64,000 nt of DNA. Source: Abyssogena phaseoliformis symbiont OG214 (lineage in GTDB: Bacteria; Pseudomonadota; Gammaproteobacteria; PS1; Pseudothioglobaceae). The notes beneath the pieces were generated by a model. It was not told the DNA's origin. It saw nothing but the letters and a program-made list of their open reading frames with translations, and did no database searches. Every line of letters starts with the position of its first letter. The first letter of the stretch is position 1. This document shows positions 1 through 11,279 of this stretch, one piece after another. The DNA lies in the NCBI RefSeq assembly GCF_016592595.1, contig NZ_AP012977.1:682001-746000 (forward strand). Direction: 5' to 3'. Both the position numbers and the translations under genes were made by a program.

Positions 1-1540
1 AATCATTTTTATCATCTGAATCAAAATTAGGCAGTGCACTTTGGTCTTTTTTAGGTGTGTAATTGTAAGCCAGTCTTGGGGTTAAGGTTTGGGTTAAATT
101 TGTACCAAATAAGGATATTTTCCTTTCTAAAAATAATTTAGAATCAAGATTAAAACTAGCAATATTACGTTTTTGATTAGCAACATCATCCATCGTGTAA
201 TCGGTTGTTGATAAATTCAAACTTGGGGTGAGGGAGTAGTTATTAGTCTTTATTGAGCGGCTAAATTTTGCTTGTGCGTAAGTACGCATTCCAGTTTTAT
301 TGGTTATGGTATTTGAGTTTTTGTGTGTAAATTTGGTACTAACCAATGATAAATTAACATGACGCCCGCTCAAGCCTCCTTTATAGCCCTTGTTAATAGA
401 TAATTCTGGTGCGCGCGTGTACGAGGCACTACCATTATTAATGAGTTGTTCCGACTCGGCAAATAAAAACATGGTTAAATTTTGCTTTTGATCTTTATAA
501 GACAAATCAATATGAGATTGTAATTCTGAATCTGAAGTGTTGCTATGAACAATTTCTTTAAAATAATCTGAATCTGACACTCGATTGGTAACAATACTTA
601 AATCAGTTTTGGCATTAAGTGATAAATCTAATTTTGAATTTAATAGCCAGCGCCTATTGTTGGTAATTTTATCTTTATTTAAATAATGACCTTCAATTTC
701 AAAATGCCCATCATCCAAGTACTTATTATTAATAAGTTGACGATATTTGCCCTCAAGTACACTGCCGCGACTTGACAGCTGGTTAAGTGTTAAAAGAAAA
801 TCACGATCAGGGGCAATATTAAAGTAATAAGGAATTCTAACTTGGTAGTTGTTGCCCTTGTCAGTGTCTGATTCATTATAACCACCAAATGCTGGCGCTA
901 AAAATCCAGAGCCACGACCTTCCAACACCCATTCATGATGGGGAGAATAAAAAATAGGCACACCTAAAAACTCAATAGTAACATCTTCTGCCACACCCTT
1001 ATTTGTTGAAGAATTTAATGTAATTTTGTCAGCCTTCATTTGCCAGTCAGAATTACCAAGTGGGCATAAACTATAGCTACCTGAGCTAAATACTTGCTTA
1101 GTACCATCATTAGTTACAACTTTAGCGCGACCATTTATCCTTGAATTAGGGTAGTGAAATTTGACCTGATTTAATGTTGAGAGAGTCACTTCGCCTTGTT
1201 TTTTAACCACAGCCTTATCACCAGTCAGCATAAGCTCGTTATCTTGAAATTTAACATGACCAGTTGCTATAGATGCTTTACTGGACTTGTTAATACTGAT
1301 TTCATCAGCACCTAAAAAATAAGTACTTGAATTTAATGAAACATTACCTTTTAAGAGGTAATTACCATCTTTAATAACTTCACTATAATCCGCCTGAACA
1401 TCGAGATCTTTGGTCTTGTCTGAAAGGATTTGTTTCGGGAAAAGTAAGGCATTGTTTTGACAATTTAATACTAAGCTTTCGGAGTTAATAGTACTAGATA
1501 GTAGGGTAAATAATGAATAAAGAGCTAATTGCTTTTTCAT
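1..1540 (-). CDS. lptD: LPS-assembly protein LptD (3' end outside window)
   Basis: Outer-membrane beta-barrel that, with LptE, inserts lipopolysaccharide into the outer leaflet. An open frame of 513 codons runs off the left edge, so the C-terminal barrel is missing. Residues 1-20 are a signal peptide starting MKKQLALYSL. An OstA/LptA-like domain follows, then barrel sequence. Cys27 and Cys159 match the two N-terminal cysteines that form disulfides in the E. coli protein. Near the edge, RLAYNYTPKKDQSALPNFD matches the conserved LptD barrel motif of the type YxYxPYRDQSxLPxFD. It is divergent from hflK across about 140 bp. The family call is firm; only the length is unknown. Confidence 0.93.
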   Translation of the reverse strand, partial: MKKQLALYSLFTLLSSTINSESLVLNCQNNALLFPKQILSDKTKDLDVQADYSEVIKDGNYLLKGNVSLNSSTYFLGADEISINKSSKASIATGHVKFQDNELMLTGDKAVVKKQGEVTLSTLNQVKFHYPNSRINGRAKVVTNDGTKQVFSSGSYSLCPLGNSDWQMKADKITLNSSTNKGVAEDVTIEFLGVPIFYSPHHEWVLEGRGSGFLAPAFGGYNESDTDKGNNYQVRIPYYFNIAPDRDFLLTLNQLSSRGSVLEGKYRQLINNKYLDDGHFEIEGHYLNKDKITNNRRWLLNSKLDLSLNAKTDLSIVTNRVSDSDYFKEIVHSNTSDSELQSHIDLSYKDQKQNLTMFLFAESEQLINNGSASYTRAPELSINKGYKGGLSGRHVNLSLVSTKFTHKNSNTITNKTGMRTYAQAKFSRSIKTNNYSLTPSLNLSTTDYTMDDVANQKRNIASFNLDSKLFLERKISLFGTNLTQTLTPRLAYNYTPKKDQSALPNFDSDDKND

Positions 1541-1681
1541 GGTGGTTGTGTATTTTCTTAAATTTTGCCATTTTAACATTATATACCGCAATAATAGATT
1601 GCTTATTAATTACATAAGCTTGCTTTAGTTTGGGTAAAATAAACTCTGATTTTCATTATAATTTGGACACACGTAAATAAA
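1541..1681. promoter_or_regulatory. Divergent lptD/hflK intergenic region with a possible hflK -10 box
   Basis: AT-rich spacer between divergent genes. TATAAT at 1657-1662 lies 19 bp before the hflK start and is a good -10 candidate. No -35 hexamer sits at the ideal 17-bp distance; the nearest TTTGGG is about 22 bp away, so the promoter is only tentative. Confidence 0.35.
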
Positions 1682-2836
1682 ATGGCTTGGAATGACAACA
1701 ACAATAAAAACCCTTGGGCTGGTAGTAATCAAACACCACCAGAATTAGAGGAAGTGATTAAAGATTTTAAAAATAAATTTGATGGTTTCTTTAATAATAA
1801 AAAATCATCGGGTGCTGGCGCATCTAAAATACCCTCAAGTGGTGGTTTTAAATATATATTAATTTTGGTTTTATTAGTCTGGCTGTTGTCAGGTATTTAT
1901 ATTATCGATCCAGCTGAAAAAGGCGTTGTGTTACGCTTTGGTGCATTCCAAGAAGAAACCTCTCAAGGGCCTCATTGGCACATTCCCTATCCGATTGAAA
2001 CTTTAAATAGAATTAATGTTGAACAGATTAGAACAGCTGAGATTGGTTATCGTAATGTGATTAACGGCAATCGACGCTTTGGCGGCAACGTTTCATCCGA
2101 ATCTTTAATGCTGACTAAAGATGAAAATATGATTGAAGCTAAGTTTGCAGTTCAATATAAAATTAATGATGTTCAGGCTTATTTATTTAATGTTGCCAAT
2201 CCAGATACAACACTTCGTCACGTCGCTGAAAGTGCTATTCGACAAGTTGTTGGCCAAAATACTATGGACTTCATCTTAACTGAAGGTCGAGTTAGTATCG
2301 CTGATGATATTAAAGAAAAATCTCAAAGTTTACTCAATAGATATAAGACTGGCTTGTTAATAACAACGGTTAACATGCAAGATGCACAGCCACCAGAACA
2401 GGTGCAATCTGCCTTTTCTGATGCGGTTAAAGCTCGTGAAGACAAGCAACGTTTGATTAACGAAGCACAAACTTATGCCAATGATATTTTGCCAAAATCT
2501 CGTGGTAAGGCTGCGCGCATGCTTGAGGAATCAAAAGCTTATAAATCTGAAGTGGTTTCTAAATCAGAAGGTGAGGCGTCGCGCTTTAAGCAAATTTTAG
2601 CCGAGTATGAAAAAGCACCTAAAGTTACAAGGGAGCGCTTATATCGAGAAACAATGGAAAATGTACTGGCCACTACCAGTAAGGTAGTGGTCGATTCTAA
2701 GGCTAATAGTATGATGTACTTGCCTATTGACAAACTGATTAATGCCAGACAGGCAAATACCCAAGAATCATCAACACAACAAAACAATCAAGGTGGTAAT
2801 GTTAGAGACATTTTCCGCAATAGAGGAGGTAGATAA
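1682..2836 (+). CDS. hflK: FtsH protease modulator HflK
   Basis: SPFH/band-7 membrane protein that, with HflC, surrounds the FtsH protease and limits degradation of membrane proteins. The protein has 384 residues. The N-terminus is rich in Asn, Gly and Pro (NKNPWAGSNQTPPELEE), as usual for HflK. One membrane segment lies near residues 57-76, followed by the band-7 domain starting at PAEKGVVLRFGAF and a long charged helical region. The C-terminal tail is Gln/Asn-rich. The TAA stop shares its last A with the hflC ATG, implying translational coupling. The hflK-hflC-(hisZ)-purA order is common in gammaproteobacteria. Confidence 0.95.
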   Translation: MAWNDNNNKNPWAGSNQTPPELEEVIKDFKNKFDGFFNNKKSSGAGASKIPSSGGFKYILILVLLVWLLSGIYIIDPAEKGVVLRFGAFQEETSQGPHWHIPYPIETLNRINVEQIRTAEIGYRNVINGNRRFGGNVSSESLMLTKDENMIEAKFAVQYKINDVQAYLFNVANPDTTLRHVAESAIRQVVGQNTMDFILTEGRVSIADDIKEKSQSLLNRYKTGLLITTVNMQDAQPPEQVQSAFSDAVKAREDKQRLINEAQTYANDILPKSRGKAARMLEESKAYKSEVVSKSEGEASRFKQILAEYEKAPKVTRERLYRETMENVLATTSKVVVDSKANSMMYLPIDKLINARQANTQESSTQQNNQGGNVRDIFRNRGGR

Positions 2837-3693
2837 TGCAAAAAATAGGTTTAGCAATAATTGCTGTTTTATTCTTAGTATTGAGTTCAACACTTTACAC
2901 AGTTAACGAAACCCAAACCGTTATTAAATTGCGTTTAGGTGAAATTGTCACTGTTGAGGAATCTCCAGGCCTTAAATTCAAAATGCCGTTTGTTAATAAC
3001 ATTGTAAAATTTGACAATCGTATTCAAACTTTAGATACACCAGCCGAGCGGTTTTTAACAGGCGAGAAGAAAAATGTAATTGTTGATTCTTACGTCAAAT
3101 GGCGCATTACTGATGCTGAGCAGTTCTACAAATCAACAGGCGGTAATATAGCAAGAACCAATAATCGTCTAACACAGATTATTAAAACTGGTCTTAAAAG
3201 TGAATTTTCAAAACGCACGATTGCCGATGTAGTTTCTGGCGAGCGTAGTGAAATTATGTCCAATATTGTCAGGCTTGCTGAAAAAGACATCGCTCAATTT
3301 GGTATTGAAATTATTGATGTGCGCATTAAACGCATTGATTTGTCACAAGAGGTGTCTAATTCAGTTTATCGTCGTATGCAAGCAGAGCGCCAACGAGTGG
3401 CCAAGGAGTTTAGATCCAAAGGCGCAGAAGAGGCTGAAATCATCAGAGCGGCAGCTGACAAAGAACGTACCATTATTTTGGCAAATGCTTATCGAGATTC
3501 TGAGAAAATTCGAGGTGAAGGTGATGCAGTTAGTACAAATAACTATGCACAAGCTTATAATAAGAATGCAGATTTTTATGCTTTTTATCGTGCGCTAGAA
3601 TCATACAAAAAGTCATTTTCTAATCAAAACAATATTTTAGTACTTAATCCAAATACGAAATTTTTCCGTTACTTCAATCCGCAAATTAAATAA
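2836..3693 (+). CDS. hflC: FtsH protease modulator HflC
   Basis: Partner of HflK in the periplasm-facing complex around FtsH. The 285-residue protein has an N-terminal membrane anchor (about residues 4-20) and a band-7 domain (VNETQTVIKLRLGEIV onward). The helical region contains the characteristic IDVRIKRIDLSQEVSNSVY and MQAERQRVAKEFRSKG segments. It overlaps hflK by one base (TAATG) and is followed after 5 bp by hisZ, so the three are probably co-transcribed. Confidence 0.95.
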   Translation: MQKIGLAIIAVLFLVLSSTLYTVNETQTVIKLRLGEIVTVEESPGLKFKMPFVNNIVKFDNRIQTLDTPAERFLTGEKKNVIVDSYVKWRITDAEQFYKSTGGNIARTNNRLTQIIKTGLKSEFSKRTIADVVSGERSEIMSNIVRLAEKDIAQFGIEIIDVRIKRIDLSQEVSNSVYRRMQAERQRVAKEFRSKGAEEAEIIRAAADKERTIILANAYRDSEKIRGEGDAVSTNNYAQAYNKNADFYAFYRALESYKKSFSNQNNILVLNPNTKFFRYFNPQIK

Positions 3694-3698
3694 TTAAA

Positions 3699-4655
3699 AT
3701 GGGGGCATGGCAACTACCTGAAGGTATAGATGAACTCACTAACGATCAAGCATTAGTTTTTGAGTCTCTGCGCCGTCAGCTTTTAGACTTATATGCTGAC
3801 AAAGGTTTTGGTTTGGTTATTCCACCTATGGTTGAGCATGTTAATTCACTACTACTGACCAGTGATGCTATTGATGAGAAAACCTTTAAATTATTAGACC
3901 CTATCAGTGGTAAAATGCTAGGTGTGCATGCTGATATTACCCCACAGATTGCACGAATTGATGCCAAACGTGACAGTGATTCAGTTGAAAAATATTGCTA
4001 TATTAATTCAATTCTAAAAACCAAGGCGGATGATTTTTATGCCTCACGCTCTCCCATTCAAGCAGGGGCTGAGTTATATGGCTCAAATGAAATTAATGCT
4101 GATGTTGAAGTGATTGAGTTGATGCTGGAAAGCTTAAAGTTGTTATCAATTAGTCCAATCGTGCTTAGTTTGAGCAATGTTGCAATTTTTGATGCATTGA
4201 TAACACAAGAAGACATTTCAATACAAACCATCATACAATTGCGAGCAATTTTCTCGCGTCGTTCAACCCCAGATTTGGCAGTATTTTTAAATAATAACGC
4301 ACTTAAAAATACTGATTTATTTACTCGTTTGATAAAACTAGAAGGAGGAGCAGATATTTTAAGCGAGGCATTGACAATATTTAGCTACCTTGATCAAGCC
4401 AAGGTAGCCATTGAAGATTTAATTATCATTGATAAACAACTTAATGCCAAAGGCATTAAAGCCATTTTTGACCTTAGTGAATTGCAAGTTCATGAGTATC
4501 ACACCGGTATTGTATTTTCAGCTTATAACGAAAACTACTCCAAAGCATTAGCACAAGGTGGTCGTTATAATGGTATTGGCAAGTCTTTTGGCAAATCAAG
4601 AGCAGCTACTGGTTTTTCATTTGATTTGAAATTTTTATCTCAACGTCATTTTTAG
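3699..4655 (+). CDS. hisZ: ATP phosphoribosyltransferase regulatory subunit HisZ
   Basis: Catalytically inactive relative of histidyl-tRNA synthetase that binds short-form HisG and allows histidine feedback control of the first step of histidine synthesis. The 318 residues cover the class II synthetase core: an N-terminal LPEGIDELTNDQA region, a motif 1-like helix, the VHADITPQIAR segment typical of HisZ, and the C-terminal GGRYNGIGKSFG loop. It is shorter than many HisZ proteins (about 380-400 residues) and lacks a separate anticodon-binding domain, as expected. The hflC-hisZ-purA setting is the usual one and supports HisZ over HisS. Confidence 0.9.
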   Translation: MGAWQLPEGIDELTNDQALVFESLRRQLLDLYADKGFGLVIPPMVEHVNSLLLTSDAIDEKTFKLLDPISGKMLGVHADITPQIARIDAKRDSDSVEKYCYINSILKTKADDFYASRSPIQAGAELYGSNEINADVEVIELMLESLKLLSISPIVLSLSNVAIFDALITQEDISIQTIIQLRAIFSRRSTPDLAVFLNNNALKNTDLFTRLIKLEGGADILSEALTIFSYLDQAKVAIEDLIIIDKQLNAKGIKAIFDLSELQVHEYHTGIVFSAYNENYSKALAQGGRYNGIGKSFGKSRAATGFSFDLKFLSQRHF

Positions 4656-4697
4656 TCAATGATTTTAAGCAAATATTTTTTTAAAAACATTAAATAG

Positions 4698-6026
<1,329 letters not shown>

Positions 6027-6030
6027 TTAA

Positions 6031-8148
6031 ATGTCAGATCCCCATTATAAAAGAGAGTCAGAAAAATACGATAGCCCAATTCCTTCAAGAGAGTATATCC
6101 TTAGTTTTTTTGAAAAAAAATCACATAAATTACATGAATTATGCGATTTGTTGGCCATTGATCATCATCAAAAAAAATCCTTAACGCACCGCCTTAAGGC
6201 TATGGTTCGTGATCAACAGCTAAATTGTGATCAGCGTGGCGTGTATCAAAAATTTAGTGCAAAAAGTGGGGTGATGACTGGCACAGTAATTTCCAATCCA
6301 AAAGGCTTTGGTTTTATTGCACTAGATGAAGGTGGTAAAGATTTAAGACTATCATCAAAGCAAATGCAATTGGTTTTTCATGGCGACCGAGTCAAAGTAC
6401 GCTTGCTTAACCAGCGCGGTGATGCACAAATTATTAAAGTTATCAAAAGTATTGAAACTATAGTAGGGCGCCTACATCTTGAAAAAGAAGAGGCTTATGT
6501 TGTGGTTGACGACAAGCGTATTAAGCATAATATTAGCATTTTAAAGATTAATAAAGAACATCTTGATGAGCAAGTTGTGATTGTTAAAATCACCAAATCC
6601 CCAACCCTAGAAAGCCAAGCAGTGGGTGAAATTGTCCAAATTTTAGGCAGTTACATGGATGAAGGTGTAGAAACAGATTCCGCCCTTTATCGCAATGGTA
6701 TTCCAGTTGATTTTTCACCCGAAGCGCTCTCACAAACCGATAAATTACCAAGCGTAGTAACCGATAGCGATAAAAAAAGTCGAATTGACATCACTAAAAT
6801 GAAATTAGTGACGATTGATGGTGAAGATTCTCGCGATTTTGACGATGCCGTTTACGCACAAGCCACCAGCAAGGGCTGGAAATTAGTTGTTGCTATTGCC
6901 GATGTATCGCATTACGTAAAAGAAGGCTCAGACTTAGACAAAGATGCCACAGATCGTGGCAATTCGGTATATTTTCCACGTCGCGTTGTACCAATGTTGC
7001 CTGAGGCTTTGTCGAACGGCTTATGTTCAATTAACCTTGATGTTGAGCGCTTATGTATGTCTTGTGAGATGAATATTGATACTCATGGTAATTTATTGGA
7101 TTATAAGTTTTATCCTGCTGTTATGTTCTCACACGCGCGATTAACCTACACCAAGGTGAGCCAAATTTTAGAACACCACGATGTCGATCTGATTCAACAG
7201 TACGCATCAGTGATGGATAATTTAAATGCACTGTATGATTTATACAAAGCCCTTAAACACGCCAGAATTAAGCGCGGGGTGATGGATTTTGACCGCATCG
7301 AATCACAAATTTTATTTAATGATAACGGCAAAATTGACAACATCATTGCTCGCTCTCACAACGATGCCCACAAGCTGATTGAAGAATGCATGTTAATGGC
7401 TAATCAAGCAAGTGCTAAATTTTTAAATCATCATAATGAGGATTTTTTATACCGAATTCATCCCAAACCCACAGCAGAAAAAGTAGAAGTTACTCGCCAG
7501 TTTTTAACTGCCATTGGCTTAACGCTTGAAGGTGGCGCACAACCAGATTCTAAAGACTTTGCTAAAGTGCTTGAAAGCGCCAAAGGTAGAGACGATGAAA
7601 ACATCATTAAAACCGTTGTTTTACGCACCATGAAACAAGCCGTTTACACCCCTGCCAACGAAGGCCACTTTGGCTTAGCATTTGAAGACTATACCCATTT
7701 CACCTCACCCATTAGGCGCTATCCTGATCTTTTGGTACATCGCGCCATTAAACGCGTTTTAGACAAAAAGAGCAGAAAACCCAGCAAAAAAATGCTTGAA
7801 ATTGGCGCACACTTATCCATGACCGAGCGCCGAGCAGACGACGCCTCACGCGATGTTGAACAATGGCTAAAATGCGAATACATGCGCGATAAAGTAGGAG
7901 ATACTTTTAATGGTGTTATTTCTGGTGTTGCTGGTTTTGGTATTTTTATCGAACTCACCGACGTATTTGTCGAAGGCATGATTGCCATGCGTGACATGAA
8001 AGATGACTATTATATTTTCGATGATATTCACCATCAGCTCAAAGGCGAACGCGCTGGCAAGGTTTATCAACTAGGCGACACCATTACAATTCAAGTCGCT
8101 TCTGTTAATCTTGACGATAGACAGATGGTATTTGTGCCAGCTAAATAA
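6031..8148 (+). CDS. rnr: Ribonuclease R
   Basis: Processive 3'-5' exoribonuclease that degrades structured RNA. The 705-residue protein has an N-terminal winged-helix segment, two cold-shock domains (TGTVISNPKGFGFIALDEGG near residue 80), and the RNB catalytic domain. DSRDFDDAV at about 266-274 holds the metal-binding aspartates. A C-terminal S1 domain starts at about residue 630 (VISGVAGFGIFIEL). The long Lys-rich tail of E. coli RNase R is absent, so the protein ends soon after S1. This is at the short end of the family, but the architecture marks RNase R rather than RNase II. Confidence 0.95.
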   Translation: MSDPHYKRESEKYDSPIPSREYILSFFEKKSHKLHELCDLLAIDHHQKKSLTHRLKAMVRDQQLNCDQRGVYQKFSAKSGVMTGTVISNPKGFGFIALDEGGKDLRLSSKQMQLVFHGDRVKVRLLNQRGDAQIIKVIKSIETIVGRLHLEKEEAYVVVDDKRIKHNISILKINKEHLDEQVVIVKITKSPTLESQAVGEIVQILGSYMDEGVETDSALYRNGIPVDFSPEALSQTDKLPSVVTDSDKKSRIDITKMKLVTIDGEDSRDFDDAVYAQATSKGWKLVVAIADVSHYVKEGSDLDKDATDRGNSVYFPRRVVPMLPEALSNGLCSINLDVERLCMSCEMNIDTHGNLLDYKFYPAVMFSHARLTYTKVSQILEHHDVDLIQQYASVMDNLNALYDLYKALKHARIKRGVMDFDRIESQILFNDNGKIDNIIARSHNDAHKLIEECMLMANQASAKFLNHHNEDFLYRIHPKPTAEKVEVTRQFLTAIGLTLEGGAQPDSKDFAKVLESAKGRDDENIIKTVVLRTMKQAVYTPANEGHFGLAFEDYTHFTSPIRRYPDLLVHRAIKRVLDKKSRKPSKKMLEIGAHLSMTERRADDASRDVEQWLKCEYMRDKVGDTFNGVISGVAGFGIFIELTDVFVEGMIAMRDMKDDYYIFDDIHHQLKGERAGKVYQLGDTITIQVASVNLDDRQMVFVPAK

Positions 8149-8220
8149 GGTGCTATAATTTGCCCAGTAAAACGATTAAAAACTGAATTTTTATAGTAAT
8201 ATTTTTTTCATTATAAGCAT

Positions 8221-8251
8221 ATAAGATAAAAAATAGTATTTTTTATCTTAA
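8221..8251. terminator. AT-rich hairpin downstream of rnr
   Basis: An inverted repeat of the form AAGATAAAAAATA-gta-TTTTTTATCTT lies about 75 bp after the rnr stop. It could act as a weak terminator in either direction, but it has no GC stem, so activity is uncertain. Confidence 0.4.
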
Positions 8252-8266
8252 ACAGAGGTGAAAGCC

Positions 8267-8302
8267 GTTATTTTTAATAGAGTATGTCCTTATACTAATA
8301 GA
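8267..8302 (+). repeat. Short dispersed repeat, copy A
   Basis: About 36 bp starting GTTATTTTTAATAGAGTATG, matched by copy B at 57756-57802. B has about 11 extra bases in the middle. Both contain ATGTCCTTATA within small inverted repeats, and both sit directly upstream of unrecognised, foreign-looking genes. It could be a shared promoter, a small mobile-element end, or a scar. Confidence 0.55.
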
Positions 8303-8370
8303 TAGGTGTTCCTCCTATCTCCATCTTTACTGTTAAACTTTTGTTAAAAGAGGTATTTAGAAATATTGGA

Positions 8371-8670
8371 ATGAAAAATGTATTATTAATGGATTTTATT
8401 ATTTTACTTTCAGGGCACCCATACAAGATTATTGGTTAGCAACAGTTGGTAGTCGCGCTGATGGTATGGTTTCTGTTGTCCGTGATTATAAAAAATGGAA
8501 AGATAAATTGGATGATGTAGAGGCATCAAAACTTGCAAAAGAAAAATGTGGTTTAGGGGCGGAATTATTTAGTAGGGCCAAGTAACAGTCGTGTTCATAT
8601 TGGGACCCATTTAGAGGCTGGAATGGGGCGTATAAGATATACTTTTGAGGCTAAATTTCAATGTTTGTAA
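8371..8670 (+). pseudogene. Frameshifted remnant of an unrecognised gene
   Basis: No function is recognised. A start at 8371 gives a hydrophobic, signal-like stretch (MKNVLLMDFIILLSG). The coherent coding then moves to another frame (DYWLATVGSRADGMVSVV, then DYKKWKDKLDDVEASKLAKEKCG). It shifts again near 8575, where NSRVHIGTHLEAGMGRIRYT reads on to a stop at 8668-8670. Two frame changes within 300 bp suggest a decayed gene for a small exported protein. Both changes should be checked in raw reads. Confidence 0.5.
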
Positions 8671-8694
8671 AAACCAAACGAATAGGAGGAAATC

Positions 8695-8995
8695 ATAAAA
8701 AAAAGTAATTCGTATATTAGAGAAAAACTCAGTTATGCAGTATATTGTTTAGCCACAATGGAAAGAGATGTTCGTGAAAGATTGTTAACTGCGTATGACG
8801 AACCTAGTACCCTTGCAAAAGAAGATTTTCCTGATGATTTATAGAAAGATTGGGGCTATGTAATACAACAACTAAGCAAGAGGTGGCAGTATTGAAGACA
8901 TAATGAGAGAAATAAGAAATAAAATAGGAAGTGCAATAGCTGAAAAAATTTATAGTTTAAACCAAGAAATGCATAATAAAAATAAATACTCCTAA
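8695..8995 (+). pseudogene. Remnant of a small unrecognised gene with a lost start codon
   Basis: A perfect AGGAGG ribosome site at 8684-8689 is followed, at ideal spacing, by ATA instead of ATG. The frame then reads KKSNSYIREKLSYAVYCLAT and MERDVRERLLTAYDEPSTL up to DFPDDL and an in-frame TAG at about 8842. Reading resumes (KDWGYVIQQLSKR), shifts frame, and ends EDIMREIRNKIGSAIAEKIY ... NKNKYS at 8995. The original protein was probably about 100 residues, helical and charged. I do not recognise the family. Confidence 0.55.
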
Positions 8996-9010
8996 TAAAT
9001 CATTCCTAAT

Positions 9011-9047
9011 TAAAGGGGGTAGTAAGGGGACGCTACCCTTTTATTTT
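9011..9047 (+). terminator. Rho-independent terminator after the decayed genes
   Basis: AAAGGGGGTAG, a loop of about 10 bases, then CTACCCTTTTATTTT: a GC-containing stem with a T-rich tail. It lies 16 bp after the remnant ending at 8995 and faces ilvD on the other strand, so it may serve both directions. Confidence 0.65.
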
Positions 9048-9112
9048 GCAAAGGTTTGATGTGAGATTTACACCAATGACACTTAACTGAGTATGATTTT
9101 AGAGTTAAGCGA

Positions 9113-10777
9113 CTAATCAGTCACTGCGCCTGCAGAGGCAGATTTAGCTAACTTTGCAAACTTAGCCAATACACCTTTGGTGTAGTTTGGTTTGGGTTGT
9201 GTCCAATTAGATAGGCGTTTATCGATAATTGCTTGTTCAATTAACAGTTCTAAAATGTTGTTTTTTGCATCAATTAAGATTTCATCGCCATCTTCAACCA
9301 CAGCCAGTACGCCACCTTTAAAGGCTTCAGGGGTGATGTGGCCGACTACAAACCCATGTGTACCGCCAGAGAAGCGACCATCGGTAATAAGGGCAACCTT
9401 GCCACCTAAGCCTTTGCCCATAACTGCAGAAGTAGGGGCAAGCATTTCGCGCATACCAGGACCACCGACAGGGCCTTCATAGCGAATAACAATCACATCA
9501 CCTGCTGTTATTTGGTCATTTAGGATGGCTTCAAGCGCATCCTCTTCGCGAGAAAAACATTTTGCACTACCTTTAAAACTCAAACCTTCTTTGCCAGTGA
9601 TTTTTGCTACAGCACCATCGGTTGCAAGATTGCCACGTAAAATTCTAAGGTGTGAATCTTTTTTTATTGGGTTGTCTAATGCTCTAATGATTTCTTGGGA
9701 ATCGGCGTATGGCTGAACATTTTCTAAATTTTCAGCTAGAGTTTTACCTGTTACTGTTAGGCAGTCTCCATGCAATAGTCCTGCATCAAGTAGCATTTTC
9801 ATTAGTGGCAATGTACCGCCAATTTCAACCAATTCACTCATCATGTATTTGCCTGATGGTTTAAGGTCGGCAATAACAGGCACTTTTTTGCCAATACGGG
9901 TAAAGTCATCAATTTTAAGATTAACCTCAGCAGCACTTGCCATGGCAATTAAATGCAAGACAGCATTGGTTGAGCCGCCCAGTGCAATAATCACGGTAAT
10001 GGCATTCTCAAATGCTTTCATGGTCATAATGTCACGAGGTTTAATGTCTTTGTTTAATAAGTTAAGGACAGCTTGTCCAGCTTGAACGCAGTCGTTATTT
10101 TTATCATCTGAAATAGCGTCTTGTGCACTAGAATTTGGCAAACTCATGCCCAACGCCTCAATTGCTGATGCCATAGTGTTGGCTGTGTACATGCCGCCAC
10201 AAGAGCCTGGGCCAGGAATGGCTGTTTTTTCAATGTTTTCCAGTTCAATTGCATCGATTGCATGATTGGCAAATTGGCCAACTGCCTCAAAAACACTCAC
10301 CACATCTGTATGATTTTTACCCGGCTGAATGGTACCGCCATAAACAAAAACACTAGGACGGTTAAGACGTGCCAAGCCAATAATACAACCAGGCATATTT
10401 TTATCACAACCACCAATGGCAATCACACCATCAAAACCTTGACAGCCAACAACAGTTTCAATTGAATCGGCAATGACTTCACGTGAGACTAAAGAGTACT
10501 TCATGCCTTCAGAGCCCATAGAAATACCATCTGAAATGGTGATGGTGTTAAAAATAACAGCTTTGCCACCTGTGGCATTGACTCCTTTTGATGCCTCATC
10601 AGCCAATTTATTAATGTGCATATTGCACGGTGTTACCATTGACCAAGTGCTTGCTATACCAACTTGAGGTTTGTTAAAATCCTCTTTTGTAAAACCAACC
10701 GGATAAAGCATGGCACGACTTGGTGCGCGCTTAAACCCGTCAACAACTTGTGAGGAATATTTTCTTGGGTTGTACAT
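9113..10777 (-). CDS. ilvD: Dihydroxy-acid dehydratase
   Basis: Iron-sulfur enzyme that dehydrates 2,3-dihydroxy-isovalerate and -methylvalerate to 2-oxo acids, the third common step of valine and isoleucine synthesis. The 554 residues match the usual length. Cluster-binding cysteines are visible in [22 protein letters not shown] and [14 protein letters not shown]. The C-terminal block [19 protein letters not shown] is a family signature. It stands alone on the minus strand, divergent from the GNAT gene. Confidence 0.97.
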   Translation of the reverse strand: MYNPRKYSSQVVDGFKRAPSRAMLYPVGFTKEDFNKPQVGIASTWSMVTPCNMHINKLADEASKGVNATGGKAVIFNTITISDGISMGSEGMKYSLVSREVIADSIETVVGCQGFDGVIAIGGCDKNMPGCIIGLARLNRPSVFVYGGTIQPGKNHTDVVSVFEAVGQFANHAIDAIELENIEKTAIPGPGSCGGMYTANTMASAIEALGMSLPNSSAQDAISDDKNNDCVQAGQAVLNLLNKDIKPRDIMTMKAFENAITVIIALGGSTNAVLHLIAMASAAEVNLKIDDFTRIGKKVPVIADLKPSGKYMMSELVEIGGTLPLMKMLLDAGLLHGDCLTVTGKTLAENLENVQPYADSQEIIRALDNPIKKDSHLRILRGNLATDGAVAKITGKEGLSFKGSAKCFSREEDALEAILNDQITAGDVIVIRYEGPVGGPGMREMLAPTSAVMGKGLGGKVALITDGRFSGGTHGFVVGHITPEAFKGGVLAVVEDGDEILIDAKNNILELLIEQAIIDKRLSNWTQPKPNYTKGVLAKFAKLAKSASAGAVTD

Positions 10778-10853
10778 AAAATTTTTCTTCGCATAATAAA
10801 AGATTAGATTTTAGACTAAAATAGGTGTTTCATTAAACATTTGAGCCATCAGT

Positions 10854-11279
10854 TTGATTAAAGCCGAACAAATTCTAACCCTAATCAAGCCTTTTGTTAA
10901 GGAGGGTAAAATATTGCCCAAAACCAAGGCGCAAATCAATGAAAATATTGGGGATTTTGTTTATTTGATGGACGACAATCAATTACTTGCTTGTGCAGGT
11001 CTTAAAGACTGTAAGGAGGGTGGTGTAGGGGAGATTTATTCATTGGCAGTGTCTAAAAAAGCGCAAAAAATAGGGCTTTCATTAAAACTGCTTGACAAAA
11101 TTATGAAAAAGGCAAAATCTGAAAATTTTTCCAAGGTTTTTGCATTGACCAAATACGGCACAGATTGGTTTATTAAAAATGGCTTTACCCAAATGAAAAT
11201 TACTGATTTACCCCAAAAACGCCAAGCCTTATTTAATCAAGATCGCAACTCATCAATTTTTTTTAAAGATGTTAATTAA
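10854..11279 (+). CDS. GNAT N-acetyltransferase, possibly a short N-acetylglutamate synthase
   Basis: A 141-residue single-domain acetyl-CoA-dependent acetyltransferase. EIYSLAVSKKAQKIGLSLKL fits GNAT motif A (acetyl-CoA loop, with the usual glycine pattern weakened), and DWFIKNGFTQ is the C-terminal GNAT block. The pattern (ACAGLKDCKEGGVGEIYSLAV, FALTKYGTDWF, KNGF) resembles the acetyltransferase half of ArgA and stand-alone N-acetylglutamate synthases, so arginine synthesis is a reasonable but unproven role. The start is TTG; no in-frame ATG is available near the N-terminus. Its end overlaps RNase T by 11 bp. Confidence 0.75.
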   Translation: MIKAEQILTLIKPFVKEGKILPKTKAQINENIGDFVYLMDDNQLLACAGLKDCKEGGVGEIYSLAVSKKAQKIGLSLKLLDKIMKKAKSENFSKVFALTKYGTDWFIKNGFTQMKITDLPQKRQALFNQDRNSSIFFKDVN

